IMG/VR virus record: IMGVR_UViG_3300031027_000037
Span: 1-30,625 of that record
Length of the DNA stretch: 30,625 nt
Reading direction: 5' to 3' (one strand)
Source of the DNA: a virus
Notes under the pieces: generated by a model
Told to the model about the DNA's origin: nothing
Databases searched by the model: none
The model's input: the letters and a program-made list of their open reading frames with translations, nothing else
Made by a program: the position numbers and the translations under genes
Shown here: piece after piece, positions 8,878-16,057 of the stretch
Position numbering within the stretch: the first letter of the stretch is position 1
Layout of the letters: each line of letters opens with the position of its first letter

Positions 8878-9207
8878 TTACAGTGAATGAATCGCCAGGG
8901 CCAATAGACCTTGAAGAAGAGTAGAACCGATAGATTTAGCATCGGTGATCAAATCCTGACCTTGAGTCTCAGCCCATTCGAGGAAGTCTTGTTCCACTGT
9001 CTCCAGAGGAGTACCGGTAAGAACTTCCTTCTCAACAGTCTCAAGATAATCGTCAAAGGATGTTACAACATTACTAATGACATCTGGTACCTGCTTGAAC
9101 ACCGTCTCAACGATAGACCAAACAGCCTCACCTTCATGCTCAACTTCATCCTCAAGCCACGTACCAGCAGCCTTCAGATCATTCTCAATGGATTGAATAA
9201 GGGACAT
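8878..9207 (-). CDS. Acidic helical protein, unknown, 109 aa
   Basis: This is the last gene of the leftward transcript, 14 bases from the shared terminator. The 109-aa product is acidic and looks helical throughout (many Glu, Asp, Val, Leu; amphipathic pattern), with a short hydrophobic C-terminus (LLQGLLALAIHSL). The ATG is close to the stop of the upstream partner, with an AAAGG about 11 bases before it. It pairs with the small membrane protein gene upstream; together they may form a membrane-associated unit, but I recognise no family. Frames on the opposite strand here are shadows. Confidence 0.65.
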   Translation of the reverse strand: MSLIQSIENDLKAAGTWLEDEVEHEGEAVWSIVETVFKQVPDVISNVVTSFDDYLETVEKEVLTGTPLETVEQDFLEWAETQGQDLITDAKSIGSTLLQGLLALAIHSL

Positions 9208-9209
9208 TA

Positions 9210-9503
9210 TTAGCTAACCTTTGCTTGTACTGCAGCCGCTTCAGGAGAACCCGGAGTGGCAGCCAGAGCTTGTTTGAATAGGGTCTGAACTGAGTTATGT
9301 TGAAGATAACTAAAGACGGCAGGAATAATAACAAATGCAGACGAGACAAGGTAGTACAAGGCACCCTCAAGCTGGGTTGGATCAACTTGCTTGGAGACAC
9401 CAAGAGCACCCAGAGCTCCTCCAACAGCGGGAAGGGCATTACGCGCCTGACTAAGTACAACAGACTTAATCAAACCTTCAACAATATTACTAATTACGGA
9501 CAT
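9210..9503 (-). CDS. Small membrane protein, unknown, 97 aa
   Basis: The product has a Gly/Ala-rich segment (ALPAVGGALGALGVSK, about residues 23-38) and one strong membrane segment (ALYYLVSSAFVIIPAVFSYL, about 48-67), then an Ala-rich tail. The ATG at 9503 is preceded by a near-perfect AAGGAGG with 6-base spacing, so it should be well translated. It lies between the ribonucleotide reductase gene and the acidic helical protein gene. Size and topology would suit a holin-like or envelope-altering early protein, but it is outside the lysis block, so I leave the role open. Confidence 0.65.
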   Translation of the reverse strand: MSVISNIVEGLIKSVVLSQARNALPAVGGALGALGVSKQVDPTQLEGALYYLVSSAFVIIPAVFSYLQHNSVQTLFKQALAATPGSPEAAAVQAKVS

Positions 9504-9514
9504 TTAGTTCCTCC

Positions 9515-11413
9515 TTAAGTTATCTCACAGAAGCCAGAAACACATGCGTATTCCTGACTACCGGTTGTTGTATCTTCTTTTTCATATTCTTGAAGTCTTT
9601 GCCAATCAATTGACTCTGGCATACGAGTCACCCACTCATCATATTCTTCTTTATTTATCTCCTGATAAGGAGCTTGTCGGTAAGTATGCTCTGAATAAGG
9701 GAGGAAAGCGACTCCCGATAGGATATCGAAATTAGACCACACCCAATCAGCAACACCAATCCACTCAGACTCTCGAACATTAACAGTAATAGATGGTTTA
9801 TGTTCACACCAATGCTCCTGAACATTCTTCCAGATTTCTAAATGATTTTTAGCAGGCAAGGCTTCCCGGAATAGAGCATCAGTTGGCGCACATTGGGGGA
9901 AAGAGAAGACCACGGTAGAGTCAGGATTGGTGTGGTCTCGTTCGTATGGGACATCTTGATCAATGAGGAACTGGGTGAGAGGGTCTTTGATATCCCCGCG
10001 AACAGTTCGTATGTAGTAGGGACTATGGCGAGGATGAATGCCAGAAGCGCAGTCCACCAACTGGGAGACTGTCCCGGAAGGTTTAACACAAGTGATAGCG
10101 ACAGACTGCTGAATCCCAAGTTCCTTAGCCAGTTTAGCATTGGTCTCAATAGCTACGAGTCGAAGATGGTCGAGCCAGTCACAACCCTCACCAGCTCTTC
10201 CGAGGATTGGATGGTCGAGGATGCCTGTAAGCGAGACGCCAAGTAGACGTTCCTCTTCAGTATTTTTCCTCCAGATATGTCTGAGATATTTAAACTCAGT
10301 GAGAGTGGATTGAAAGGTCCCAAGACAGGTGGCCAATCGCACTTTTCGTTCCAGGGCTCGAAGGTCATCATCAGGTCGAACAACGACTTCCGAAAGATTA
10401 CAGAACTGAAACGGTCGAAGAATGATTTCACTGCAGGGATTTGTTCCAAAATCATAACTGATGTTTCTTCGCCCATTTCGAGCAGCCTGTCGCACACTAG
10501 CTGTGCGACTAAATACTCCTCTTTCTCCACTTTTTGAGTCGTAAAGAGATTTCCACTCGCGTAGAAACTCTCCGACGGTTGGTCTTCCCAAGTACACCGC
10601 AGAGTTATTAGATAAGCCTCGTTGTCCATTGTGCTCCCACCAAGCTCCGTGCTTGGCATATCGCATCTCCTCATTGTTAAGATCAGATAATGAAATCATC
10701 GCCGACCTACGTACGCCACCAACCACTACAACCTCTGCGATCTTACAGAGAATATCATGGCACTCTAAAGATGATAGTTTACGTCCTCTAGCTCGGCCAA
10801 TAATTCCTGTAAGGTAACTAAATAGCTCGATAAGTGGCTCAGGTCCCGAAGCACGACCCCCAAAAGTCTTGAGTCTAGCTCCCGCAGGCCGAACCTTCCC
10901 GATGTCCCATTTTGGCTGATACCCTGCATAAAGGTAATCAATGACATGTCGGAGTGATATCGCCCATCCCTCTTTAGAATCGGGAACTGTAACAGTAGGT
11001 TGATCTTCTCCAACAATTGATTCACCAACTGTTGGGAGTTGACTGACATACTTATCCTCCACACTAAATCCGACACCAGTCCCACACATTAGTATATACA
11101 TGGCCTCGTCAAATGCCCGAAGATTATCCACTACCATATAAGCACAATTGTAACCTGCAACATGAGTTCTGTCAAGAGCTGGTCCTGCAGTCATAAGACA
11201 CCTCATGCTGGGCATCACTTCGAGATCAATGATTGCAGACTTAATGTCGTGGTACATTTCAGCGGGCATTTCCCATTGATGTTTATCAATGAGATGGGTA
11301 AACATCCAAGATGTATAACGACTTACAACCTCTTCCCAGGTCTCCCGCCTTTGTTCGTCTTCAAGCCATCGGCTATAGCGACTATATGCAATAAATCTTT
11401 GATAATCTTTCAA
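9515..11413 (-). CDS. nrdJ: Ribonucleotide reductase, adenosylcobalamin-dependent (class II)
   Basis: The 632-aa protein has the layout of monomeric class II ribonucleoside-triphosphate reductase: an N-terminal active-site Cys (about Cys 90, in AGYNCAYMVV), the GTGVGFSVE loop, the NPCSEI active-site motif at 325-330, and a C-terminal redox pair Cys 624/Cys 629 in the ending ACVSGFCEIT, as in the Lactobacillus leichmannii enzyme. It is somewhat shorter than that enzyme (about 740 aa). It makes deoxynucleotides for phage DNA without oxygen dependence, using adenosylcobalamin that must come from the host. The start is TTG, overlapping the upstream stop as TTGA. Other open frames inside it are shadows. 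Confidence 0.93.
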   Translation of the reverse strand: MKDYQRFIAYSRYSRWLEDEQRRETWEEVVSRYTSWMFTHLIDKHQWEMPAEMYHDIKSAIIDLEVMPSMRCLMTAGPALDRTHVAGYNCAYMVVDNLRAFDEAMYILMCGTGVGFSVEDKYVSQLPTVGESIVGEDQPTVTVPDSKEGWAISLRHVIDYLYAGYQPKWDIGKVRPAGARLKTFGGRASGPEPLIELFSYLTGIIGRARGRKLSSLECHDILCKIAEVVVVGGVRRSAMISLSDLNNEEMRYAKHGAWWEHNGQRGLSNNSAVYLGRPTVGEFLREWKSLYDSKSGERGVFSRTASVRQAARNGRRNISYDFGTNPCSEIILRPFQFCNLSEVVVRPDDDLRALERKVRLATCLGTFQSTLTEFKYLRHIWRKNTEEERLLGVSLTGILDHPILGRAGEGCDWLDHLRLVAIETNAKLAKELGIQQSVAITCVKPSGTVSQLVDCASGIHPRHSPYYIRTVRGDIKDPLTQFLIDQDVPYERDHTNPDSTVVFSFPQCAPTDALFREALPAKNHLEIWKNVQEHWCEHKPSITVNVRESEWIGVADWVWSNFDILSGVAFLPYSEHTYRQAPYQEINKEEYDEWVTRMPESIDWQRLQEYEKEDTTTGSQEYACVSGFCEIT

Positions 11414-11745
11414 GTAATTTCTCGTACCTCCACAGCAGCCTCTCTGGCTATTCTCTTCATATGTGCTGTTCCTCGTCCGCCAGGAAAGGCTATAACTAGG
11501 TCGGGGTGTTCATGGTCCAACATTTGTTGATTACGAATAAGACCCGCTGCTTTACCATATAAATCCCAATTAGCAGGATAGATTTTTACCGGATTACCAT
11601 ATTGTTTAGCGTACTGAATCGCTAATGTGTCAGCACCTTTAGCAGCTCCACTAATTATAGTAAACCTTCCTTCAATTTGATTTAGAGTATCTTCGAGTTT
11701 AACATAATCATTAAAATCTCTACCACCACAGATTAGAATTTTCAA
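11410..11745 (-). CDS. DUF2493 / SLOG-type Rossmann protein
   Basis: The 111-aa protein begins with the motif ILICGGRDF, continues with a SGAAKGADTLA phosphate-binding turn (about residues 33-43) and ends with a VIAFPGGRGTAHM motif. This is the DUF2493/YspA-like branch of the SLOG (DprA-like) Rossmann fold, which binds nucleotides or nucleotide-derived ligands. Phages often encode one near nucleotide-metabolism genes. Its start is a TTG that overlaps the stop of the 51-54-aa gene upstream (TTGA), with AGAGGA as ribosome site. It overlaps the reductase start in the same TTGA manner. The ligand is unknown. Confidence 0.85.
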   Translation of the reverse strand: MKILICGGRDFNDYVKLEDTLNQIEGRFTIISGAAKGADTLAIQYAKQYGNPVKIYPANWDLYGKAAGLIRNQQMLDHEHPDLVIAFPGGRGTAHMKRIAREAAVEVREIT

Positions 11746-11906
11746 TCAATTAAATCCTCTAATTCGTCGATATCCTCTGAACGCTTCAAATGTATCACTC
11801 TTTGTCTGTATTTAGGTGAATGTAAATCACGAGCGATCTCATTCCTTTGATATTGACGTCTTGCTCGACGCTTCTCTTTTTCCTGGAACTTGTTCATCCC
11901 GGTCAT
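11742..11906 (-). CDS. Small basic/acidic phage protein, about 54 aa
   Basis: The frame from ATG 11906 (or the in-frame ATG 11897, giving 51 aa) ends in TGA at 11742-11744, which overlaps the TTG of the DUF2493 gene. The product begins with a basic stretch (EKEKRRARRQYQRNEIARD), has a central PKYRQRVIHLK element that I recognise from small conserved phage proteins, and ends acidic (EDIDELEDLID). Tight coupling to the next gene and this conserved pattern support a real gene. Function is unknown; a nucleic-acid or protein adaptor role is possible. Neither ATG has a strong ribosome site. A different 70-aa frame over the same place runs through the terminator hairpin and is rejected. Confidence 0.65.
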   Translation of the reverse strand: MTGMNKFQEKEKRRARRQYQRNEIARDLHSPKYRQRVIHLKRSEDIDELEDLID

Positions 11907-11945
11907 GTTTAGTATCTTTCAGTGTTACCTCAATCTGATAAAGAA

Positions 11946-11971
11946 GGAGACTGAGATGTGCCTCAGTCTCC
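11946..11971 (-). terminator. Intrinsic terminator after the DUF4406 gene
   Basis: A perfect 10-bp inverted repeat, GGAGACTGAG at 11946-11955 and CTCAGTCTCC at 11962-11971, encloses a 6-base loop. Read on the - strand it is followed by TTCTTTATC. It lies 22 bases after the end of the 11993-12370 gene and before the next small gene, so it probably ends or weakens transcription from the upstream group. No strong promoter is seen right after it. Confidence 0.75.
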
Positions 11972-11992
11972 CTCAATACTTTATCTACAGCT

Positions 11993-12370
11993 TTAAGCTG
12001 CTGTCTTAACTTCTTGGTTGATTTCGCCAAGTTTCCACACCTGAAGATCAAGAAATTCAGCTAAAGAGTGTTCAGTTCGAGCACCCTTAGAAGCACTCCA
12101 TCCTGGTAGAAGAGCAATGGTATCTGCTTCATTAATAATATACATTAGATCATCAGTAATTGCAAGTCTGCGATCAAAACCTTTAGCCTCAGCTTCTTTA
12201 AGATCACCAGTCTCTGATCGACTGTAGTCTTCACCATCCCGTTCAATATCACGACGAGCCGGGTTAAAGACAGTATGTCCATGACCTTTAAGGTATTCTT
12301 CAGCGGCAAAGAATGCCGGGAAATTAAAATCTTTATACCCAGTCATAGGACCAGCTAGGTAGACTTTCAT
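11993..12370 (-). CDS. DUF4406 / nucleoside 2-deoxyribosyltransferase-like protein
   Basis: The 125-aa protein starts with KVYLAGPMTG, has an FNPARRD element, and carries ALLPGWSASKGARTEHSLA (about residues 85-103), the hallmark of DUF4406, related to nucleoside 2-deoxyribosyltransferases. These enzymes exchange or remove nucleobases from deoxynucleosides or nucleotides. In a phage this may help recycle host nucleotides or adjust the dNTP pool, in line with the neighbouring diphosphohydrolase-like, SLOG and reductase genes. The ATG overlaps the upstream stop (ATGA). The substrate cannot be told from sequence. Confidence 0.85.
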   Translation of the reverse strand: MKVYLAGPMTGYKDFNFPAFFAAEEYLKGHGHTVFNPARRDIERDGEDYSRSETGDLKEAEAKGFDRRLAITDDLMYIINEADTIALLPGWSASKGARTEHSLAEFLDLQVWKLGEINQEVKTAA

Positions 12371-12714
12371 TTTTGTCTCTCTGAATTAGCGAGTATTAAT
12401 TCAAATCTCGCGAGGGCGTTCCATGCAACGTGAGCAGCATGGGGAAGTCCAGAATCAAGGTCCACAATTTCTCCCGATGCTTCTGCTGCAAGGTGTCGTA
12501 CCATTGCATCAGTGTATCTATTAAGTCCATCATCGACATATCGCCAACCGTCCCAGGCATATTTAGTTGCTCCGAAAGCTGAGACGGAAGATACTCCAGA
12601 AATTGCTTTCGGGAAGTAGCCAAGCCCTCCGCGATAGATTGGAGCTTTTCCGGCGTCATCTTTCCGAGCCCCAGCAATACCTTCTGACGGGTCACCTGTA
12701 ACCTCTCTACTCAA
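12367..12714 (-). CDS. dATP/dGTP diphosphohydrolase-like protein (DUF5664)
   Basis: The 115-aa product shows the DUF5664 pattern: GARKDDAGKAPIYRGGLGYF near the start, FGATKYAWDGWRY in the middle (about residues 47-59), and RYTDAMVRHLAAE plus DSGLPHAAHVAWNALARFE toward the end. The conserved His, Asp and Glu residues in the last two blocks suggest a metal-bound hydrolase. In annotated phages this domain goes by the name dATP/dGTP diphosphohydrolase N-terminal domain, so cleavage of purine dNTPs is the likely role. The start is a TTG with GGAGG 9 bases upstream, overlapping the preceding gene by 8 bases. Substrate is inferred from family naming only. Confidence 0.8.
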   Translation of the reverse strand: MSREVTGDPSEGIAGARKDDAGKAPIYRGGLGYFPKAISGVSSVSAFGATKYAWDGWRYVDDGLNRYTDAMVRHLAAEASGEIVDLDSGLPHAAHVAWNALARFELILANSERQK

Positions 12715-12856
12715 ATCTAAGTTCCTCCGTTGGAACTATTGTGTATCCATGTCTTTCTAGTGTGTTCATGAAGACTTCAGCATCAATATCCGCTTGACCA
12801 TCAAACTCACCCGCTTCAAAGAATGCAGCATAAATAGCTTCAGTAATTGAATTCAC
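12707..12856 (-). CDS. Small acidic protein, unknown, 49 aa
   Basis: I place the start at GTG 12856, just after the TAA of the exonuclease gene, with AAAGG upstream. A longer open frame reaching back to 13003 overlaps the exonuclease gene and is not needed. The 49-aa product (NSITEAIYAAFFEAGEFDGQ at the start, ERHGYTIVPTEEL near the end) looks compact, helical and then beta, and acidic. It overlaps the DUF5664 gene downstream. No family recognised. Confidence 0.55.
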   Translation of the reverse strand: MNSITEAIYAAFFEAGEFDGQADIDAEVFMNTLERHGYTIVPTEELRFE

Positions 12857-12857
12857 A

Positions 12858-13568
12858 TTACACCTTTGTTCGAGCACCAGTAGACCACGATCCACAATCA
12901 TTACACTGTAGACGTTGAACTTTGAAGAACTTAGTTCTACGATGACCTCTAAGCTGAACACTCTTAGACCCACAAACACCACACTCACCTCGGTTATCAC
13001 CAAGATGTGGATGATTGTCTATGAATGGCTTAATACGATCATAGAGTTTGACTAGAAGCTTAACATCTTGAATGCAGTACTTTTGCATACGTTGACGAGC
13101 TTTCTCATTACCTTCGAGTACAGATCGCCAAAGCATAAAACCTTCATGTTTTGTCTTACCGCCAATACCGAATAGTGGTCCGATAAATGCAAGACGGTTC
13201 ATGACAAAACCAAACTTCTTAACAGCTTTAATTAGATCAATTGATGTTGCAGGAGGCGGAGGATTAAGTCCAGCAAGAATAATACATCCACGAAGTTTAG
13301 GAAGATCGTATTTATCTCCGTTGTATGTAACAATTGCATTAGCTTCTGTTAGGAGCTCAAGAGCCGCTTTCGCCATACCATCTTGACCATGTTCCCATTC
13401 GGAGAAGAATTGATACTCTTTCTCCCCGTCCCAATGAGCACAAAAACAAAGCAGACCACCATCATCAATCAATTGTTCGGGACTAACATTTTCATCCCAC
13501 ATACGCCAAACATAAGCTGTTGCAGGCTTCCACTCTATGTCCAGCATGAGAAGTTTATCTTGTTTCAT
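12858..13568 (-). CDS. DnaQ/PolB-like 3'-5' exonuclease with zinc ribbon
   Basis: The 236-aa protein has the exonuclease motifs of the RNase H-like DnaQ superfamily: LMLDIEWKP near the start (Asp 10, Glu 12), TYNGDKYDLPKL (Exo II) and YCIQDVKLLVKLY (Exo III). The last ~50 residues hold two CxxC pairs (ECGVC and QCNDC), a zinc ribbon. It resembles stand-alone PolB-type exonucleases of phages. It sits next to the junction resolvase and the Cas4-like exonuclease, so it probably processes DNA ends or degrades host DNA. It is separate from the polymerase, which has its own exonuclease domain. It overlaps the endonuclease I gene by 14 bases. Confidence 0.88.
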   Translation of the reverse strand: MKQDKLLMLDIEWKPATAYVWRMWDENVSPEQLIDDGGLLCFCAHWDGEKEYQFFSEWEHGQDGMAKAALELLTEANAIVTYNGDKYDLPKLRGCIILAGLNPPPPATSIDLIKAVKKFGFVMNRLAFIGPLFGIGGKTKHEGFMLWRSVLEGNEKARQRMQKYCIQDVKLLVKLYDRIKPFIDNHPHLGDNRGECGVCGSKSVQLRGHRRTKFFKVQRLQCNDCGSWSTGARTKV

Positions 13569-13914
13569 TAAACCATTTCTCCGGTGCTACGCCTTCAGCC
13601 CAGCGGAAACCGTTCCGTTCGGCCCACTGAGCGTGAGTTTGTTTCGTTCCGGCGATCTTCTTATGCGGATACATAAAAACGAACCTAATATCAATGTCAG
13701 GGTGTTGTCGCTTCACAGCGAGCATTTTAGCTTTACTATCTCTATCCAATCGACCTTTAGTCTCAATAAAGAAACCGTGATCTATAATCTCAAAGTCGGG
13801 GAAATAATTACGTTCGAGAGTATATGGAATACCTATACTCTCATACTTAAACTTGATTCCCCGAGACTTTAGATTAGCTTGGAAAGAGCGTTCAAAGCCG
13901 CTCTTTAAGGCCAT
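13555..13914 (-). CDS. T7 endonuclease I-like Holliday junction resolvase
   Basis: The 119-aa protein matches T7 gp3 type: GFERSFQANLKSRG at the start, then NYFPDF with Asp 40, FIETKGR with Glu 51 and Lys 53 (the PD-(D/E)xK core), and the PHKKIAGTKQTHAQWAE block followed by a tryptophan-rich end. It resolves branched DNA during replication and packaging and can help break down host DNA. T7 gp3 is about 149 aa; this one is shorter at the N-terminus. The ATG overlaps the upstream stop (TAATG). Very clear assignment. Confidence 0.95.
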   Translation of the reverse strand: MALKSGFERSFQANLKSRGIKFKYESIGIPYTLERNYFPDFEIIDHGFFIETKGRLDRDSKAKMLAVKRQHPDIDIRFVFMYPHKKIAGTKQTHAQWAERNGFRWAEGVAPEKWFNETR

Positions 13915-14189
13915 TAGAAGGGTAGAACGCTTTCTTCAGGCTCTTCTTCATTCAATTCAGCCGCCTTGATACGCCCAAGTGGCAGTACAAGAACGGGAAC
14001 TGCCCCCGCCCCGAAATCCCGCATAATTGCGATATGATGCGGCGTGAAAATGAGAAATCCCCGACCGAAAAGTTCATTGTTATCCATATCAGTAATGATG
14101 TAATCATTCGTCGGAATTCGGGGTTCATCCTCTTCAGCTTTACCACCACTAATTGCACCAAATCTGAATACGTTATCGTTTTCGTCCAC
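13914..14189 (-). CDS. Conserved phage protein, unknown, 91 aa
   Basis: The start is GTG at 14189, preceded by an AAAGGAAC ribosome site. The protein has an acidic N-terminus, a beta-rich middle (NDYIITDMDNNELFGRGF; IFTPHHIAIMRDFGAG) and an acidic tail (ELNEEEPEESVLPF). It looks like a small all-beta domain. It lies between the Cas4-like exonuclease and endonuclease I genes and is coupled to the latter (TAATG). I do not recognise a named family; a role in replication or recombination is suggested by position only. Confidence 0.7.
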   Translation of the reverse strand: MDENDNVFRFGAISGGKAEEDEPRIPTNDYIITDMDNNELFGRGFLIFTPHHIAIMRDFGAGAVPVLVLPLGRIKAAELNEEEPEESVLPF

Positions 14190-14206
14190 TTATGTTCCTT
14201 TCGAGG

Positions 14207-15067
14207 TTAGAACGTGGCTTCTTTGACTTTAGGTTCTCTCACAACCTTCGTGAGGAATTTAGGGCCATTAGAATAAAGGAAGGTCCGAAGACCGATACCA
14301 CCATTACTATCAGCCCAACAACGGAATTTATGATCACAGTATGAACAGTTGACTCCCAGCGCCCGGTTACCCGAAGCACCTTCTTCTTCGTCTTCATAGC
14401 ATCGCTCAGGAGGGCTATCTGACTCAAGAGTGGCCTTTAGGTAATTAATACGATCCTGAACATTAACTGCAGCTTTTAAGTCTTCTCGACTGACTGGAAG
14501 AAAAGCAATGTGGCCATTCTGCTTATCAGTCGCGAGGAAGCCCCCATCCGTATCGCGAGCCTCACAGTATCCTGCAAGTTGCTCGACATATCCGAAAGGG
14601 TCATTCTCTGCAAGTGTTCCGTCAGCAAATTTTCTAAATGAATGGGTTGATGCAGATTTGACATCTACAGTTACTCCGTCGATGTCTGCGTCGATATGTC
14701 CTTTAATGCCTTCGATAGATACTTCAGCTTGGCGATGCGTAACATTATGGCCCGACTTTCTGGCGAGGAATAATAGAACAGTCTCGACAAGGTCGCCGAA
14801 GAGGAACTTGAACAGAGTGTGAGGAGGAAACGCCTCTTCCTTTCCGACGTGTTTGTCATACCAAAGTTGCCTTGCACCCTTACCAATATTAGACATCCGT
14901 AGAGTGAACTCTCTTCGGGAGTCTTCTTTTCTTTCTTCTAGGCGAGACTTAATGATGGTAGCGATCTCAGACCCAAATTCTGTTGCTTCAGCGTCTGTAA
15001 CATCAGTACCTTCACTAAGTACTCTATAAATATCCGTAACTAATGGGTGTTGTTCAGTCAAATACAT
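14207..15067 (-). CDS. Cas4/RecB-like PD-(D/E)xK exonuclease with Fe-S cysteines
   Basis: The 286-aa product shows the Cas4/RecB nuclease layout: FGDLVETVLLFLA helix, then GHIDADIDG and VDVKSAS (the D...ExK/DxK-type core), and GYVEQLAGYC-type QxxxY helix. Cysteines at about 223, 241, 244 and 250 (CYED; NCSYC; RCW) match the four ligands of the 4Fe-4S cluster in Cas4/AddB-type nucleases. In this replication module it probably does the job of the T7 gp6 exonuclease. I chose ATG 15067, as the 13 residues before it overlap the upstream gene and are not conserved in style. It overlaps that gene by 14 bases. Confidence 0.9.
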   Translation of the reverse strand: MYLTEQHPLVTDIYRVLSEGTDVTDAEATEFGSEIATIIKSRLEERKEDSRREFTLRMSNIGKGARQLWYDKHVGKEEAFPPHTLFKFLFGDLVETVLLFLARKSGHNVTHRQAEVSIEGIKGHIDADIDGVTVDVKSASTHSFRKFADGTLAENDPFGYVEQLAGYCEARDTDGGFLATDKQNGHIAFLPVSREDLKAAVNVQDRINYLKATLESDSPPERCYEDEEEGASGNRALGVNCSYCDHKFRCWADSNGGIGLRTFLYSNGPKFLTKVVREPKVKEATF

Positions 15068-15338
15068 CACCGTTATCAAAACACTTTTGGTCTTCATATG
15101 ATGCAACTACTCGACGGTAAAATTCAAGTTTTGCACATTCGAGCATACCAATAGCTGCATTAAGGTCGGTGTATTTTTTATCATAACAAGCAGTTATGAT
15201 TGTTGAGATCACATAATTCAAGAAACCATCTCTGTCCTGCGTACCCTTAGTCAACTCCACAATCTGTGAAATTGCATCGTGATACGCAGGACGATGAAAC
15301 TCTTTAATATATGGAATTACGCAGCGTCCGCTTGCCAA
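15054..15338 (-). CDS. DUF6899-like conserved phage protein
   Basis: The body matches a small phage family that starts with a PYI motif and contains LNAAIGMLECAKLEFYRRVV and YEDQKCFDNGDVF near the end. Related proteins usually begin with M-PYI; here the matching codon is ATT at 15317, overlapping the SSB stop as TAATT, exactly where neighbouring genes have TAATG. The nearest ordinary start is TTG 15338, which adds seven residues (ASGRCV) and lies inside the SSB gene. I give the TTG boundary, but an ATT start (87 aa) is quite possible. Function is unknown; linkage to SSB and the Cas4-like exonuclease suggests a replication or recombination role. Confidence 0.8.
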   Translation of the reverse strand: MASGRCVIPYIKEFHRPAYHDAISQIVELTKGTQDRDGFLNYVISTIITACYDKKYTDLNAAIGMLECAKLEFYRRVVASYEDQKCFDNGDVFD

Positions 15339-15787
15339 GACTCATCAGTCTCAGCATCTTCCTTGACGGGGAAATTATCACCATCATACTTAATCATATC
15401 CCAAATCTGTAGGGACAAGATATTAGCAGACTTCTGGTTTTTACCATATTCATTAATAGCGAAGTTCACATTAACAACAGAGTCATTACCAATCTTCGGA
15501 CCCTTATAGACAGTTTCCGAATCTTGTAGCGTGTTGCCATGATGGTCCACAATACGGACTGGTTGATTAGGGGAGCCGTCAGCCTTGAGCTCACGACGCT
15601 TAAATGTAATGAATGGACCGTTACCCTTGTCCTTGATTTTAGGCTTCAAGCCCTCAACCTCAAGACGATGAACGGTCTCTTCATCAAGATAGACATCAAT
15701 CGACCATTCTTTATGCTTATTCTCAAAACCCCAATGAAGTTGATCAGCAAAGATTTTGGCCCACTTGGCCTTACCACGGATTAGCAC
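15317..15787 (-). CDS. Single-stranded DNA-binding protein (T7 gp2.5-like)
   Basis: The 156-aa protein starts at GTG 15787 with AAGGAG nine bases upstream. It has an OB-fold pattern: IRGKAKWAKIF at the start, FITFKRRE in the middle, VRIVDHHGNTL, then NDSVVNVNFAINEYG and LSLQIWDMIKYDG, as in T7 gp2.5-type SSBs. The C-terminus is acidic (KEDAETDESWQADAA), the usual tail that binds polymerase and helicase. It is the first protein gene after the promoter at 16.05 kb, so it should be strongly expressed. It coats single strands at the replication fork. Confidence 0.85.
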   Translation of the reverse strand: MLIRGKAKWAKIFADQLHWGFENKHKEWSIDVYLDEETVHRLEVEGLKPKIKDKGNGPFITFKRRELKADGSPNQPVRIVDHHGNTLQDSETVYKGPKIGNDSVVNVNFAINEYGKNQKSANILSLQIWDMIKYDGDNFPVKEDAETDESWQADAA

Positions 15788-15834
15788 TATTTTGTGCTCC
15801 TTGTTCTTATTATTTGTTCGTTGTCTTTGACATG

Positions 15835-15852
15835 CTATCCAAATCTGGATAG
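15835..15852 (-). other. Short hairpin between tRNA and SSB
   Basis: Arms CTATCCA (15835-15841) and TGGATAG (15846-15852) form a 7-bp stem with a 4-base loop, 7 bases past the tRNA 3' end. It has no T run on either strand. It may mark the 3' processing site of the tRNA or shield the SSB leader. Confidence 0.45.
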
Positions 15853-15859
15853 GTAATAT

Positions 15860-15934
15860 TGGTGCCCTTTGACCAGAATCGAACTGTCCTCCACGCTATA
15901 CAACGGCGTTATAATACCACTATACGAAAAGGGC
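15860..15934 (-). tRNA. tRNA-like gene, possibly tRNA-Thr (TGU anticodon)
   Basis: The - strand reads GCCCTTT ... AAAGGGC + A + CCA: a perfect 7-bp acceptor stem, a discriminator A and an encoded CCA. A 3-bp D arm (GTA/TAT) encloses a loop with GTGG; the anticodon arm ACGCC/AGCGT has one C-A mismatch next to a 7-base loop GTTGTAT, with T33, anticodon TGT and A37; the T loop is TTCGATT. The T stem (GACAG/CTGGTC) needs one bulged G. The bulge and mismatch make it an unusual or partly decayed tRNA, and the anticodon call is less sure than the tRNA call. It lies in the leader between a promoter and SSB. Confidence 0.6.
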
Positions 15935-15942
15935 CGAAAGAA

Positions 15943-16033
15943 CCAAGAGGAGCCTTGCGGCTCCCCTGGCGTGTAGCTCCCTTGCGGGCAACGGACATTC
16001 GGTTTCCCAAAGCCGCAGGGCTCACATAAGCCC
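15943..16033 (-). ncRNA. Structured RNA leader upstream of tRNA and SSB
   Basis: From the promoter at 16.05 kb the RNA can fold into at least three hairpins: GGGCT/AGCCC (16018-16033), a 6-bp stem with a 4-base loop (16000-16015), and a long stem of about 11 pairs with a GCAA tetraloop (15943-15954 with 15959-15969). A weaker CCC-GCAA-GGG lies between. The last stem is followed by TTCTTT, which could act as a weak attenuator. I do not recognise a known riboswitch or ribozyme. About 90 bases without a protein frame of note. Confidence 0.5.
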
Positions 16034-16040
16034 CATATGA

Positions 16041-16057
16041 TTAGTATACCATACTAA
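16041..16057. promoter_or_regulatory. Operator-like palindrome over the -10 box
   Basis: TTAGTAT (16041-16047) and ATACTAA (16051-16057) form a perfect 7-base inverted repeat with a 3-base centre. It covers the -10 box of the promoter and part of the spacer, the place where a repressor dimer would block RNA polymerase. AT-rich promoters can show such symmetry by chance. Confidence 0.4.

Noticed and set aside
9210-9503. Main holin of the phage
   Set aside because: It has a membrane segment but lies in the leftward early block; the 58-aa protein beside endolysin fits better.
10153-10674. 173-aa frame on the - strand
   Set aside because: Lies inside the ribonucleotide reductase in another frame; no motif.
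11839-12051. 70-aa frame on the - strand
   Set aside because: It runs through a perfect terminator hairpin and overlaps two better-supported genes.
12857-13003. N-terminal extension of the 49-aa gene
   Set aside because: It would overlap the end of the exonuclease gene, including its zinc ribbon; GTG 12856 with AAAGG is enough.
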